A stretch of 64,000 bases of DNA from Prorocentrum cordatum (GCA_963575745.1 CAUYUJ010019105.1:117501-181500); one strand, 5' to 3'. Shown: positions 1 to 11,574, numbered from the stretch's first letter. Notes: generated from the sequence alone by a model not told the origin. Made by a program: numbers and translations.

Positions 1-200
1 GCGGGCGCCTCGGCGGGGTCGCCGGCGGCGCCGCCGTTGAGGAAGGCTGGGGGGACCGCGGGCGTCGTGGGCGTCGCCGTCGCCGTCGGCGGGCGGCGTC
101 GTCGTCGCCGTCCCCAGATCTCCGACGACGCGATCTCTCCAATCTGGCGTTTTTTCCTGGATTTCAGCATCTGGGACTGGCCGTCGAGCCCCGGGGCCAT
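1..200. other. GC-rich stretch, no gene seen
   Basis: Low-complexity CGCCG/GTCGTCG-rich DNA up to the start of the first foldback element. Open frames here come from composition and carry no recognisable domain. Confidence 0.5.
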
Positions 201-396
201 TCGGGTCGGGCGAAAAGGGGGGGTAGCAAAGGGGGGGTTTGAGAATCGGCTCACGTAGCTGATTTTCCTGGCGCCTCCCGGCGTCGGAGGCGGCCACGTA
301 TCGAGGAATGGGCCCCACGGCGAGGCCGAAACCAGCTGCATGCAGCAAAGTTCGTACCCCCCCCTTTCCCAATCCCCCCCCTTTCGCCCGGCCCGA
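201..396. mobile_element. MITE-P copy 1 (foldback, 5-bp TSD)
   Basis: A 196-bp foldback. The left end TCGGGTCGGGC pairs with the right end GCCCGGCCCGA, and long G runs near the left face long C runs near the right. It is flanked by the direct repeat GCCAT at 196-200 and 397-401. Two more copies are at 30477-30671 and 33188-33598. No coding capacity is seen. It is a nonautonomous DNA element by structure; the superfamily is not assigned. Confidence 0.75.
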
Positions 397-401
397 GCCA
401 T

Positions 402-824
402 CCAAAACGGATCCAGATCGAACAAAAATTGCCGCGGGGAACGGATCGGGACCCCTGGAGCTGCGCAGGGAACAGATCGCGTCTGTGGATGTCTGGGTTG
501 CAGGCTTCGTCGTCGTCGTCGTCCTCCGCCTTTCCTGCTCCTGGCTTGTGTTGTTCCTATGGTACTTCTTAAGGATCAAATCCCAGAAATAATTTCGAGC
601 ATCCCGAGAAGTATCGTAACAGTGTCTGCCCGACACGCCGACAAAATGCCGAACGAGTAGCGCCTCCTGGGGCCCGACGCGTAGGAACCCGGCAGCCTCG
701 ATACTCTCTGGGTGCTCGAACTTATGTCTGGTGGTCAGGCTGGGCTGGAACATCATAACGCCTGGCTCCGAGTTGCTTCCCCCCCTTCCCTTCGGGGGCG
801 TCCATGGGGCGGCGTCCAAGAGGG
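402..824. other. intergenic, no gene seen
   Basis: Contains a short GTCGTCGTC run near 505-525 and no other recognisable structure. Confidence 0.4.
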
Positions 825-950
825 GGGGGGGCGCAAATCATGGCCGGCGGCACGTGCGCCGCCCAGGGGGGGGACCGGGGACGTATTGAAAGGAGAGGAG
901 GCGCCATGAAACCCGAGGAGAGCTCATGCCCCCCGCCATGCTGTCCGCAC
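825..950. repeat. dispersed repeat R copy 1
   Basis: Similar to 30678-30805. Shared blocks include GCGCAAATCATGGCCGGCGG, then a G-run, then GGCGCCATGA and a second ATCATGG/CTCATGC block. In both places the repeat lies a few hundred bases or less to the right of a MITE-P copy. This suggests either a larger repeated unit or a shared insertion preference. Confidence 0.55.
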
Positions 951-1085
951 CCGCCTCGCCCTCGCCCCCTCTCTGCCGCCCTCGGCCCCTGGCTCCCTGC
1001 TGCCGCGCTCCTCGCCCCCGGCCCCTGGCCGCCCGGGCCCGGGAGGTCTCGGCCCGAGGCCGTCCTCGGCCTCGGGCCCTCGCCC

Positions 1086-1245
1086 ACCATCCTCCTCCTC
1101 CTCCTCCCCCTCCTCCTCCTCCCTCCTCCTCCTCCTCCTCTCTCCTCCTCCTCCTCGCTCCTCCTCCTCCTCCTCCCCCTCCTCCTCCTCGCTCGCTCCT
1201 CGCTCCTCGCTCCTCGATCCCCCTCCTCCTCCTCGTCCTCGGGCA
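1086..1245. repeat. (CTC)n pyrimidine microsatellite
   Basis: An imperfect CTC/TCC trinucleotide tract of about 160 bp. It produces spurious poly-Leu, poly-Ser, poly-Pro and, on the other strand, Arg/Glu-rich open frames. Confidence 0.95.
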
Positions 1246-1281
1246 GCCCCCGTCGGTCCGTGCCAGATGTCACAACCGCTC

Positions 1282-1398
1282 CTGGCCATCGCTCGGACGT
1301 CCATTCCCAGGCGTGTTTTTTTTTTTCGCCAAATGATCAAGAATGCTCCTCGATGGTCCTCGCCGAAAGAAAAATGCACACGTCCGAGCGATGCCAAG
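1282..1398. mobile_element. MITE-D copy 1
   Basis: Ends ATCGCTCGGACGT and ACGTCCGAGCGAT are inverted repeats. The interior has a T-run, then CGCCAAATGATCAAG, then GATGGTCCTCGCCGAA. The same arrangement recurs at 16919, 20515, 24420, 26794, 33736 and 41493, with diverged copies near 48214 and 55063. No convincing target-site duplication was seen. Confidence 0.85.
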
Positions 1399-1828
1399 CC
1401 AGAGGTCGCAACAAAAGGGAGGGGGTTACGGCCCTCCCAGGCGAGCGGTTTTAGACGCCCCCCCACCCCCTCCCCAAGACCAGCCGTGACAGGGCGGCCT
1501 TTTGCCCGGACCCCGCGGAGTTAACCCTCCCAAGTCAGACCCCCCCGAAAATCAGACCTCCCCCTCGACCCCCCCGAAAAATCAAAGCACTCCCTGTTAC
1601 ACCTTGAAACTCGGAACATACAGTCGGACCTAGAACAGAAGAACATCCTTCAAGAGCATGAGACTCTCCGCCAGCCAACACCCACACAGAGAACGCTCAA
1701 GGGTACCCGCCCTCAGGATGCACAAACACTTCCACCGAGCCCGAAGAACATTAGGGCACCCTCCTCGAACCGACCTCGATCTTATACCTCGGTCCGACCG
1801 TATGCCTCATCTGATTACCTTTCTTGAC
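1399..1828. other. intergenic, no gene seen
   Basis: C-rich then more AT-balanced DNA with no recognisable gene or clean inverted repeat. Confidence 0.4.
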
Positions 1829-1994
1829 TTCGGTCGGGCACGTCCTCCTACAGGCGGATTTTGGAAGACAGAGAAATCTTAGCCAGACCATAAAAGCCAA
1901 AACATATAAGATAAACAAAAACCACGACAAATCGTCAACAGACATGTTTTACTATTCGGGAATATGCCTCCTGTAAAGGACATGCCCAACTTGA
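1829..1994. mobile_element. MITE-C copy 1
   Basis: A 166-bp element. The left end TTCGGTCGGGC and the right end GCCCAACTTGA are inverted. The subterminal blocks CTCCTACAGGCGGATTT and CCTCCTGTAAAGGACATG are also inverted. This copy shows no clear target-site duplication; copies at 13850 and 26006 do. Confidence 0.8.
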
Positions 1995-2165
1995 TACTAT
2001 CGCTCTTGACCCTCAAAGATCCCGCAGGAGACGTCCGCGAAGGCGCCCCCGAAGACCATTCCAAGATGCCCAAGGATGCACTCAGAGATGCACTCAGAGG
2101 GGCCTCCGCCCACCAGGCCAAGCACGTTCTGGGCTCGCCCTGGGCCCTCAGGGGACAGGGATCGC

Positions 2166-2290
2166 CTTAAACGGTGTTTTGCGTTCTCGCATGGTTTTCG
2201 ATTTCCCTCGCTGTGTCCTCAATCCGCCTTTGCTGCAACACGAAATCGAAACGAAAGCAGCATACGAAACCGCCACAACACCGTTTAGGT
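2166..2290. repeat. foldback repeat
   Basis: TTAAACGGTGTTTTG at the left is inverted against CAACACCGTTTAGG at the right, around an interior containing a CGAAATCGAAACGAAA-like stretch. It is a short MITE-like foldback; no second copy was noticed. Confidence 0.55.
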
Positions 2291-2712
2291 CGAGCCCTGT
2301 CAGAGGACTCCTTGTGAGTTCGACCAACTTGTAATGCTCTCGGGCCGCGTTTCGCGCTCGTCTGAAGATGACATGGTTTGGCACCGGCTGCGGCCTCTTG
2401 GGGCCATCCGGAGACGACACAGGATGAATGCCGATAGCAGCGAACACCCACAAGAAATGACATCCTTGCGGCAGAATGACCCAGTCGGAGATGGACAGAC
2501 CCCCCTTTAGTAAAACGTGGTTTAGTGATAACGACCTGAGGCCCAAACCTGGCGGGCGCAAGCCTGGAAAATAACGGCCGCGGCGCCATCTCGAGAGCCG
2601 AACACGGACCATTCACTCATCGACGTGTCACTGTTGGGGGCTCTGTCCACCCCCGACCCAGAGAATTGTACACGATTGCGATGTGGGGGCCACGATGGGG
2701 GGGATCGGGATA
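2291..2712. other. intergenic, no gene seen
   Basis: Includes GTAAAACGTGGTTTAGTGAT near 2510 and ACCATTCACTCATCGAC near 2608. Both resemble sequence around 52480-52680, so a diverged dispersed repeat may lie here. Confidence 0.35.
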
Positions 2713-2890
2713 CTCCAGATTTTGTGATAAAAGGGAGGGGGTCTGGACCCTCCAAGACAAGCCATTTCAGACCTCCCCCGTGGGAGAACCCTCCAAAACA
2801 TCGTCCCCAGACCCCCCAGGCCCTCCAAGATAGCCTGGAAGAGACCCCCTCCGAAATGAGACTCCCCTCCCTTTATTACGAAATCTGGAG
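2713..2890. mobile_element. MITE-I copy 1 (TA target)
   Basis: A 178-bp near-palindrome. CTCCAGATTTTGTGATAAAA at the left pairs with TTTATTACGAAATCTGGAG at the right. It is flanked by TA at 2711-2712 and 2891-2892. The TA duplication and short palindromic structure fit a Tc1/mariner-type MITE. Other copies: 11575-11747 and 32720-33074. Confidence 0.85.
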
Positions 2891-3052
2891 TACACAGCGA
2901 GGCAGGGATGTAAGGCCAGGGATCCGGGCATCGGAGGTCGGGGGGCGAGACCGAAGCGACGCGTGCCGCGCCCCAGCCCAGCAAGCACGCCGTCTCTCGC
3001 GCACGACGTGCGTGCGGGCGGGGCGAGGCTTCGCGAGCTCCTCCACTGGCCA

Positions 3053-3228
3053 CAGTCGAGGCGTTGACCTAAGGAACCCTAAATAGGGAACGAGGCCCCC
3101 TTTTCCCATAAGTTCAACTTCGATTCCACATGGAAAACCTAAGGACAACCCAAGGCAAACTGTAAAACAATCAAGGAACACCGAGCCCCTCCCCAACGAA
3201 AAGGGTTCCTTCTCGAGCGCCCCGACTG
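3053..3228. mobile_element. MITE-A copy 1 (CAGT ends, TA target)
   Basis: A 176-bp element starting CAGTCGAGGCGTTGACC and ending GCGCCCCGACTG. TA follows on the right; the left dinucleotide is CA, a likely mutated TA. The interior matches the copies at 27159, 40341 and 41877, including CTAAGGAACCCTAAAT and AAAAGGGTTCCTTCT. CAGT...ACTG ends with a TA target are typical of the IS630/Tc1/mariner group. Confidence 0.85.
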
Positions 3229-3284
3229 TAGGGCCCGTCAGACAAGAGCGAGTCGCCCTGCCCCATCGCCGGCCGCTGCCCGGA

Positions 3285-3365
3285 TTGTCCCGATGGTTAT
3301 CCCGCCCGATGGCTGTCCCGATGGATGCCCTGATGGTGGTCCCGATGGTTGTCCGGAACGTTGGG
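3285..3365. repeat. imperfect 12-bp tandem repeat
   Basis: About six degenerate copies of a CCCGATGGTTGT-like unit. Confidence 0.6.
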
Positions 3366-3586
3366 TAGACATTCATCCTGATGTTCCGTGCATGTCCACT
3401 CGCGAGCACAATTGCGCGTCCACTGCAAGTCACAGATGAAGCCCTCCCCCGCAACATCTGTATCACCCGAAGGAAGGTCTACGAGGTAGGGATAGAAGGA
3501 TAGGGATATGATGTGAAGATGAAGTGTGTGTAGGGCGGACGGTACAAGACTACAGATACGGACGGCAGTGGGAGGTCAGCAGAGGC

Positions 3587-3680
3587 AGCGGGAGGCGACG
3601 GGAGGCAACGGGAGGCCACGGGAGGCCACGGGAGGCGACGGGAGGCGACGGGAGGCAACGGGAGGCAACTGGACGCAACG
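3587..3680. repeat. 11-bp minisatellite
   Basis: About nine copies of GGGAGGCNACG, with the N position variable. Confidence 0.9.
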
Positions 3681-4027
3681 TCGCACGTCAGAGTCCAGAT
3701 CCGCTATGGCACCTAGAAGGTTCTTAGAAAACCTACACCAAAACCCTTACACACACAAAGTGTTTGAGGAATTGGTGAGGTGTCTGGCTGTCTTTCAGCA
3801 CCCGGGGGTATTTCTCGAACCCGATGCTCGTGTGCTGAGGCCGCCTGGAAATCCTCCGAGAGCCTATTCTTGAGCCATTTGGGGGCTCTGCTGGCATCGT
3901 CCAAAAGGGCCCTTCTGGGGACCTCTCGGCAGACACTTTTGGCCCTTCCTTGGAGAGTGCCGGAGCCATCCGAAGAGCGCACCCGTGGAACGCTACCAAA
4001 CTTGCAAGCCTCCCACGCCTCCTCTCT
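3681..4027. other. intergenic, no gene seen
   Basis: No recognisable domain in any frame. Confidence 0.4.
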
Positions 4028-4188
4028 TGAAGGGGCCCAAGGGTACACAAACAAAGCACACAAGTAACATAATTCCCCACATGTTCCCATATTTTCTGGG
4101 TGTTCGTCTTCCCCCCCACTTCCCATCTTTTCCTATATTTTCGAGGGAATCGACAATTAATTGTGTCTGTGTGTTCTTTCCCTCCTGA
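4028..4188. mobile_element. MITE-E copy 1
   Basis: A 161-bp element starting TGAAGGGGCCC and ending TCCCTCCTGA. The interior carries CCCATATTTTC-type direct repeats and an ACACA...TGTGT inverted pair. It matches the copies at 17581, 25273 and 29645, which have 5-bp duplications. This copy's flanks (TCTCT and CTTGT) no longer match. Confidence 0.75.
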
Positions 4189-4490
4189 CTTGTCCGCCCC
4201 TCGAAACCTAACCCCCCCCCGTCCTCTCACGCTCCTGAAGCTGCCCCCCCCCTTTCCAACGGGAGGGGGAACCAGCTGCCCCTCCCCCCCTTGGACCTCC
4301 CGTCGGAAGCCCCCTGGTTTCCGCTTCGCGGAAACTGCGCCCGCCCCCCCCCCCCCTCCGCGCTCTGGAAGCAGAAGCTGCCCCTCCTTTCCCCCCTTCC
4401 CAAAATGGGGAGAGGGGCTTAGCTACCCCCCCCCCGCCACTTTGAATCTCCCCTGCAGGCAGCCCTCCCTCCCTCCCCCCTTCGCGGCTA
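4189..4490. other. C-rich spacer
   Basis: Long C runs and GAAGCCCCC-like blocks, resembling the spacer after the satellite at 8760-9250. No gene seen. Confidence 0.4.
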
Positions 4491-7400
4491 AGGAACCAAA
4501 GGGCGCCGAAAACCAACACAGCGCCGAAAGTCGGAGGGCCATCGAAAACCGAAAGGGTGCGAAAACCAGAGGCTTGCCGAAAACAAAAGGAACGCCGAAA
4601 ACCGAAAGGGCGCCGAACACCGAAGGTGCGCCGAAAACCAAAAGGGCGCCGAAAATCAAAAGGGCGTCGGAAACCAAAGGAGCGCCGAAAACCAAACGGG
4701 CTCAGAAAAGAAAACCAGAAAGGTCGAGGACAACCAAACATGAGCTGAAAACCAGAAAGACTCTACAAACACCAAAAGAGCGCCGAACAGCAGAGGAGCG
4801 CCGAAAACCAAAAGGCGCAGAAAAGCGAAAGAGCGCCGAAACCAAAGAGGCACCGACCCCCCCCCCAACAAAAAAAACTCCGAAAACCAGCGGGGTGCCT
4901 GAAACCAAAGATGCGCCGAAAACCAACGGGGCGCCGAAAACCAGTGCAGCGCCGAAAACCATAAGGGCGCAAAACAACACAGCACCGACAACCAAAAGGG
5001 CGCCGAAAACCAAAAGGTCGCCGAACTTGAAAAGGACGCCGAAAACTAAAGGGGCGAAAACCAATAGGGCGCGGACAACCAAAGGGTCACCAAACACCGA
5101 AAGAACACCGAAAACCAAGACGGTGCCGAAAGCCAAAGGGGCGCCGTAAGTCAAAAGGCGCCGAAAACCAGTGCAGCGCCGAAAAACAAAAGGGCGCCGC
5201 AAACACCCGCCGAAACCCAAAAGGGCGCTGACAACCGAAGGGTCGCCGAACTCGAAAAGGACACCGAAAACCAAAAGGTCGCCAGCAACCAAAAGGAGGC
5301 CGAAAACCAAAGAAGCGCCGAAAACCAAAAGAGCGCCGAACAGCAAAGGAGGGCCGAAAACCAAAGGGTGCCGAAAAACAAAAGGACGCCCAAAACCAAA
5401 GAGGCGCCGAAAACCAACAAAGGCTCCGAAAACCAGCGGGGCGCCGAACACCAAAAGGGCGCCGAAAACCAAAGAGCGCCGAAACACGAAAGGGCGCCGA
5501 CAAGCAAAGGGTCGCTGAACTTGAAGAGGACGCCGAAAACCGAAGGGGCGCCGAAAACCAAAGAGGCGCCATAAACCAAAAGGCGCCGAAAACCAGTGCA
5601 GCGCCGAAAAACAAAAGGGCGCCGCGAACACCCGCCGAAACCCAAAAGGGCGCTGAAAACCGAAGGGTCGCCGAACTCGAAAAGGACACCGAAAACCGAA
5701 AGGTCGCCGGCAACCAAAAGGAAGCCGAAAACCAAAGAAGCGCCGAAAACCAAAAGGGCGCCGAACAGCAAAAAGGAGAGCCGAAAACCAAAGGGTGCAG
5801 AAAAGCAAGAGAACGCCCAAACAAAAGAGGCGCCGAAAACCAAAAAAGGCTCCGAAAACCAGCGGGTCACCGAAAACCAAAAGGGCGCCAAAAACCAAAG
5901 AGCGCCGAAACACGAAAGGGCCCCGAAGATCAAAGGGTCGCCGAACTTGAAGAGGACGCCGAAAGCCAAAGGGGCGCCGAAATCCAATCGGGCGCGCCGA
6001 CAACCGAAGCGTCACCAAACACCAAAAGGACACCGAAAACCAAAAGGACACCGGAAAGCGAGACGGCGCCGAAAATCACAGGAGCGCCGAAAACCGACAG
6101 GGCGCCGGGAAACCACAAGGGCGCCGAGAAACCAAAGGAGCGCGGATAACCGACAGAGCGCCGAAAACCAAAGGGGCGTCGAAAACCGTAGGGGCGCCGA
6201 AAACCGAATTGGCGCCGAAAATCAACGAGGCGCCGAAAATCAAAGGAGCACCGAAAACCAACGATGCGCCGAAAACCAAGAGGGCGCCGAAAAACAAGAG
6301 GAACGCCGAAAACCGAAAGGGCGCCGAACACCGAAGGTGCGCCGAAAACCAAAAGGGCGCCGAAAATCAAAAGGGCGTCGGAAACCAAAGGAGCGCCGAA
6401 AACCAAACGGGCTCAGAAAAGAAAACCAGAAAGGTCGAGGACAACCAAACATGAGCTGAAAACCAGAAGACTCTACAAACACCAAAAGAGCGCCGAACAG
6501 CAGAGGAGCGCCGAAAACCAAAAGGCGCAGAAAAGCGAAAGAGCGCCGAAACCAAAGAGGCACCGACCCCCCCCCCCTCAACAAAAAAAACTCCGAAAAC
6601 CAGCGGGGTGCCTGAAACCAAAGATGCGCCGAAAACCAACGGGGCGCCGAAAACCAGTGCAGCGCCGAAAACCATAATGGCGCCAAACAACACAGCGCCG
6701 ACAACTTAAAGGGCGCCGAAAACCAAAAGGTCGCCGAACTTGAAAAGGACGCCGAAAACTAAAGGGGCGAAAACCAATAGGGCGCGGACAACCAGAGGGT
6801 CACCAAACACCGAAAGAACACCGAAAACCAAGACGGTGCCGAAAGCCAAAGGGGCGCCGTAAGTCAAAAGGCGTCGAAAACCAGTGCAGCGCCGAAAAAC
6901 AAAAGGGCGCCGCAAACACCCGCCGAAACCCAAAAGGGCGCTGACAACCGAAGGGTCGCCGAACTCGACAAGGACACCGAAAACCAAAAGGTCGCCAGCA
7001 ACCAAAAGGAGGCCGAAAACCAAAGAAGCGCCGAAAACCAAAAGAGCGCCGAACAGCAAAGGAGGGCCGAAAACCAGAGGGTGCCGAAAAACAAAAGGAC
7101 GCCCAAAACCAAAGAGGCGCCGAAAACCAACAAAGGCTCCGAAAACCAGCGGGGCGCCGAAAACCAAAAGGGCGCCGAAAACCAAAGAGCGCCGAAATTG
7201 AAAAGGGCACCGACAAGCAAAGGGTCGCTGAACTTAAAGAGGACGCCGAAAACCGAAGGGGCGCCGAAAACCAAAGAAGCGCCATAAACCAAAAGGCGCC
7301 GAAAACCAGTGCAGCGCCGAAAAACAAAAGGGCGCCGCGAACACCCGCCGAAACCCAAAAGGGCGCTGAAAACCGAAGGGTCGCCGAACTCGAAAAGGAC

Positions 7401-8700
7401 ACCGAAAACCGAAAGGTCGCCGGCAACCAAAAGGAAGCCAAAAACCAAAGAAGCGCCGAAAACCAAAAAATCGCCGAACAGCAAGGAGGGCCGAAAACCA
7501 AAGGGTGCAGAAAAGCAAGAGAACGCCCAAAACAAAAGAGGCGCCGAAAACAAAAACAAGGCTCCGAAAACCAGCGGGTCACCGAAAACCAAAAGGGCGC
7601 CGAAAACCAGAGAGCGCCGAAACACGAAAGGGCCCCGAAAATCAAAGGGTCGCCGAACTTGTTGTAGAGGACTCCGAAAACCAAAGGGGCGCCGAAATCC
7701 AATCGGGCGCGCCGACAACCGCAGCGTCACCAAACACCAAAAGGACACCGAAAACCAAAAGGACACCGGAAAGCGAGACGGCGCCGAAAATCACAGGAGC
7801 GCCGAAAACCGACAGAGCGCCGAAAACCACAAGGGCGCCGAGAAACCAAAGGAGCGCGGAAAACCGACAGAACGCCGAAAACCAAAGGGGCGCCGAAAAC
7901 CGTAGGGGCGCCGAAAACCGAATTGGCGCCGAAAATCAATGAGGCGCCGAAAATCAAAGGAGCACCGAACACCAACGATGCGCCGAAAACCAAAAGGGCG
8001 CCGAAAAACAAGAGGGGCGCCGATAGCCAAGGAAGCGCCGAAAACCAAGGGGGCGCAGATAAGCAAAAGGACGCCGTAAACGAACAAGGCGCGGAAAACA
8101 ACATAAGCTTCGAAGACGGATCAAGCGCCGAAAACAAAGAAGGCACCACAAACCATAGGGGCGCCGAAAACCGCAGGGACGCCGACAACTAATGGAGCGC
8201 CGAAAACCAAAGGGGCGCCGAAAACCAACGAGGCGCCAATTGCCAAAAGGCGCTGAAAAACAAGAGAGGCGCCGATAAACAAAAGGGCGTCGAAAACCAG
8301 AGTGCGCCAAAAACCATAAAGGCGCGCTGAAGCAGAAGGGCGCCAAAACCCAAAGCGACGCCGAAACCAAAAGATCGCCGAAAACTGAACGGGCGCCGAA
8401 AAACCAAAAAGGGGACGAAAACCAAGAGGGTGCCACAAACCGACGGGGCACCAGAATCCAAGAGGGCGCAGAAAATCAACGATACGCCGAAAACCAAAAA
8501 TGGTGCCGAACAAAAGGGGCGCCGAAAACCAAACGAGCGCCGAAATCCAGAGGAGCGCCGAAAACCAAAGGAGCGCCGAAAACCAAAGGAGCGCCGAACA
8601 CCAAAGGGGCTCCGAAAGCCAAAGAGAAGCCGAAAACCGAAGAGACACCGAAAACCGAAAACCCCAAGTACGCCGAACACCAACGGGGTGCCGAAAAGCA
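4490..8700. repeat. 18-bp satellite with 1.7-kb higher-order structure
   Basis: Built from degenerate copies of GCGCCGAAAACCAAAAGG. Variant blocks recur at fixed long intervals. The block AACCAGTGCAGCGCCG lies near 5167 and 6880, and its variant near 5593 and 7305. This gives sub-periods of about 425 bp inside a period of about 1713 bp; the block GGGCTCAGAAAAGAAAACC repeats at the same long spacing. The 18-bp unit has no stop codon in any of six frames, so very long open frames with hexapeptide periodicity (APKTKR, GAENQK, PFGFRR, LLVFGA) arise on both strands. Indels shift frame between blocks, which argues against a conserved protein. Confidence 0.93.
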
Positions 8701-9260
8701 AACAAAAAAAGTGGCTTCGAATACCTCCGTCAGCCAGGGCCCTCCAGCTGGAAAAGCCAACAGAAGGATGGGAGGGGTGGGGGAGCTTTGGAAGCCCCCC
8801 CTTTGAAGAGGGCAGCCTGGGCTTTCCCCGGGCTCCGACAAGGAGGGGAGGGGGGGATAGCTTACGAGTCTCTCCCCCCCTTGAGCCGGGACCCCCCCAG
8901 CTAAAACATCCCAACAAAACAAAAGAGGGGGGGAGCTTCGGAAGCCCCGCCCTTTTGAAAAGGGAGCTTCGGGCTGACACCGGGCTCTGGAAGAGGAGTG
9001 GGGGTAGCTTGGAGGCCCCCCCTCCTTCAGCTAGGGCCCCATCTAGCTCCGAAGTGCCCACAGAAGGAAGAGGGGGGTCAGCTTCGGAGGCCCCGACCCC
9101 CTGCCAAGGCATGGGCGGGGGGTGGCTTCAAACTGGGGCCCCCCCTTTTGTGGGCACTGTGCCACGAGTGCGCTCCGCCCAGATCCCTCCACAAGAGGAG
9201 CCGAGGAAAGCTCAGACGGGGGAGCCGTCGTGGGGGGGCCCGGAATTGTCTCGCGCCAGT
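8701..9260. other. GC-rich imperfect repeats, no gene seen
   Basis: Scattered copies of GGGGGAGCTT/GGAAGCCCCC-like blocks in both orientations, without a regular period. Confidence 0.4.
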
Positions 9261-9829
9261 CCGGTTGAAATTCAAACATATGGGATGGGCCAGTCTGGAT
9301 GGAATCTATGGCCTTGAAGGGGGCCGCGCTCGACTGTTTGAAGGTTGTCTTTGAGCCTCTTTTGGTCCGTCTTGAAGGCCTCTTTGAAGCCTTCTGGGGG
9401 CTTTGGGGGGGCCCTCTTGTAGAGAGCAGAACATCCACCCCCGTAATAGCCACCCCGACAAGCGAAGCCGTTGAGTAAACACATCCAAAGAAGGAGCCGA
9501 ACAGGTCAGGGCCGTTTAGTAAACGCCCAGGGCCTTTTAGTAAACGCCAATTGTCGGGGTCGGGGTGGTTTTCCCTCCGTTAATCTTGGGCCATCTCCAC
9601 GTTCTCTTAGGCCGTCTCGGAACTCTCTTGGCCCCTTCCCGAGGCTCGCTTGAACCGCTTTAGGGTCCCTCTACTGCGCTCTTGCGCCACCTTGGGGCTT
9701 TCTGGCGGCGTGGGGCCGCCTGGGGGCCCGCCGGAGCGCATCCACAGCAACGCATCTGAAAGAAAAGCAGCATGGACACCAAACGAATCAAGACATCCTT
9801 CCACATTTTCCCAATAATCCACAACCAAA
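9261..9829. other. intergenic, degenerate CTTGAAG/CCTTTTAG repeats
   Basis: Contains GTTTAGTAAACGCC twice near 9517-9550 and degenerate CTTGG/CTTTGAAG repeats. No domain seen. Confidence 0.35.
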
Positions 9830-11210
9830 CACAGCCCTTTTCCTCCATGCGTTTCACCCACCCAGTACTTCGTGGCCCCATAGGGAGCTTCACCCAAGGT
9901 CCCAGTGGGACCGCCCGCATGCGTCAACCACCACCCAGCACAGCCTTTCGTCCCTGCGTTTCGCCCACCCAATACAAAGTTTCGTGGCACCATAAGGAGC
10001 TCCACCCGAGGTCCCAGTGGGACCGCCCGCGTGCGTCAACCACCACCCAGCACAGCCCTTCCTCCCAGCGATTCACCCACCCAGTGCAGCGCTTCGTGGC
10101 CCCGAAGGGAGCTCCACCCAAGGTCCCAACGGGGCCGCCCGCGTGAGTCAACCACCACCCAGCACAGCCTTTCCTCCCTGCGATTCACCCACCCAATGCA
10201 GCGCTTCGTGGCCCCAAAGGGAGCTCCACCCAAGGTCAAAACGGGACCGCCCGCGAGCGTCAACCACCACCCAGCACAGCCTTTCCTCCCTGCGATTCAC
10301 CCGCCCAGTGCAGCGCTTCGTGGCCCCAAAGGGAGCTCCACCCAAGGTCCCAGTGGCACCGCCCGCGTGCGTCAACCACCACCCAGCTCAGCCGATCCTC
10401 CCTGCGATCCACCCACCCGATGCAGCGCTTCGTGGCCCCAAAAGGAGCTCCACCCAAAGTCCTAGCGGGACCGCCCGAATGCGTCAGCCACCATCCAGTA
10501 CAGCGCTTCATGGCCCAATAGGGAACTCCACAGAAAGACCCCAGTGGCACCGCCCGCATGCGTCGTCCACGACCCAGTATTCCTCGAGGCCCCATTGATT
10601 GGGAGTTCCACCAAGCCCCAGTGGAACCGCCCGCATGCGTCCCCCCACCCGGTTCAGCGTTTCGTGGCCACGTAGGGAGCTCCAGTGGTCCGCCCGCATG
10701 CGACCCCCCACCCAGTGCAGCGCTTCGCGGGCGCATAGGGAGCTCTACCGAAGGCCCCAGTGGCACCGCCCGCACGCGTCCCCCCCTCTCAGTACAGCGC
10801 ATCGTGGCCCCTTAAGGGGCCCCACCGAAGCCCACACTGGTACCGCCCGCATGCGTCGGCCACTACCCAGTACAGCGTTTCGTGGCCCGTAAGGAGCTCC
10901 ACAGAAAGACCCCAGTGGCACCGCCCGCGTGCGTCTCCCCCAACCGGTACAGCGTTACGTGGCCTCATCGGGAGCTCCAGCGAAGGGAACCGCCCGCATG
11001 CGCCCGCAACGCCCAATACACCATCTCGTGGCCCATAGGGAGCCCCACCGGAGGCCCCAGTGGCACCGCCCGCATGCGCCTCCCCCACCCATTACAGCAC
11101 GTCCCTGACGCGTTTCGCGGCCCTATAGTAAGCTCCACCGAAAGCGGCATGCACAACGCGTTACTCACAACTGCGTATGGTTGGGTTCTTCGCCAAGATA
11201 ATTTGTTCAA
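9830..11210 (+). repeat. composite minisatellite element A (112-bp units)
   Basis: About 11 tandem units of about 112 bp, each with CGTGGCCCCAAAGGGAGCTC, then a CCACCCAAGG block, then TTCACCCACCCA. Units at 9905, 10017, 10129 and 10241 are spaced 112 bp. Later units degrade. The right-hand block (ACTCACAACTGCGTATGGTT, then TTCTTCGCCAAGATAA) matches the right ends of elements C, D and E. The conserved left block is not seen here. Confidence 0.85.
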
Positions 11211-11452
11211 TCTGCGGCCCCAGAGCTCCCGACCCCTTCTCTGGAGGTAGTTTTGCGTCCCGGATCTAGTTTGAACGGTTCCAAGGACCAAGGATGGGCT
11301 CCGAAGGCCAAAATCTAAGAACAACTCCCCGATTGAAAACGTCATACCGTCGGAGATCTGGGAACATTGAAACACCTCGGCTTACGTATCTTGTGGTGTC
11401 TTCGGGGCGCCCTGGAGTTCTCTCCGAGCGTCCTGGGCCCTCCTGGTTAGGA
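11211..11452. other. intergenic, no gene seen
   Basis: No recognisable structure. Confidence 0.4.
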
Positions 11453-11560
11453 TTAGGTCGGGCGTGTCCAGGCGGATTTATAAGGAAAACTGCCAGTACG
11501 CAGAAAGTGCTAAAACAATGCCCCGAAATATTAAAACAATCGTCTCCTGACGGTTGTTTG
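11453..11560. mobile_element. MITE-C partial copy (left end only)
   Basis: The left terminus TTAGGTCGGGCGTGTCC and the block CAGGCGGATTTAT are present. No matching right terminus is found before MITE-I at 11575, so this copy is truncated. Confidence 0.6.
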
Positions 11561-11574
11561 ACTAGTCCAGATTT

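Noticed and set aside
722-1466. Arg/Glu-rich antisense proteins
   Set aside because: Reverse translation of the (CTC)n tract. The same type recurs at 18060, 28410, 51823, 55820 and 57725.
4490-8700. Long Lys/Pro/Thr-rich and Phe/Gly/Arg-rich open frames as real proteins
   Set aside because: The 18-bp unit lacks stops in all six frames, and indels shift frame between blocks, so the open frames need no selection to exist.
9840-11140. Ser/Thr/Pro-rich repeat protein encoded by the 112-bp array
   Set aside because: A 112-bp unit is not a multiple of three, so the frame changes with each unit and the peptide repeat is not maintained.
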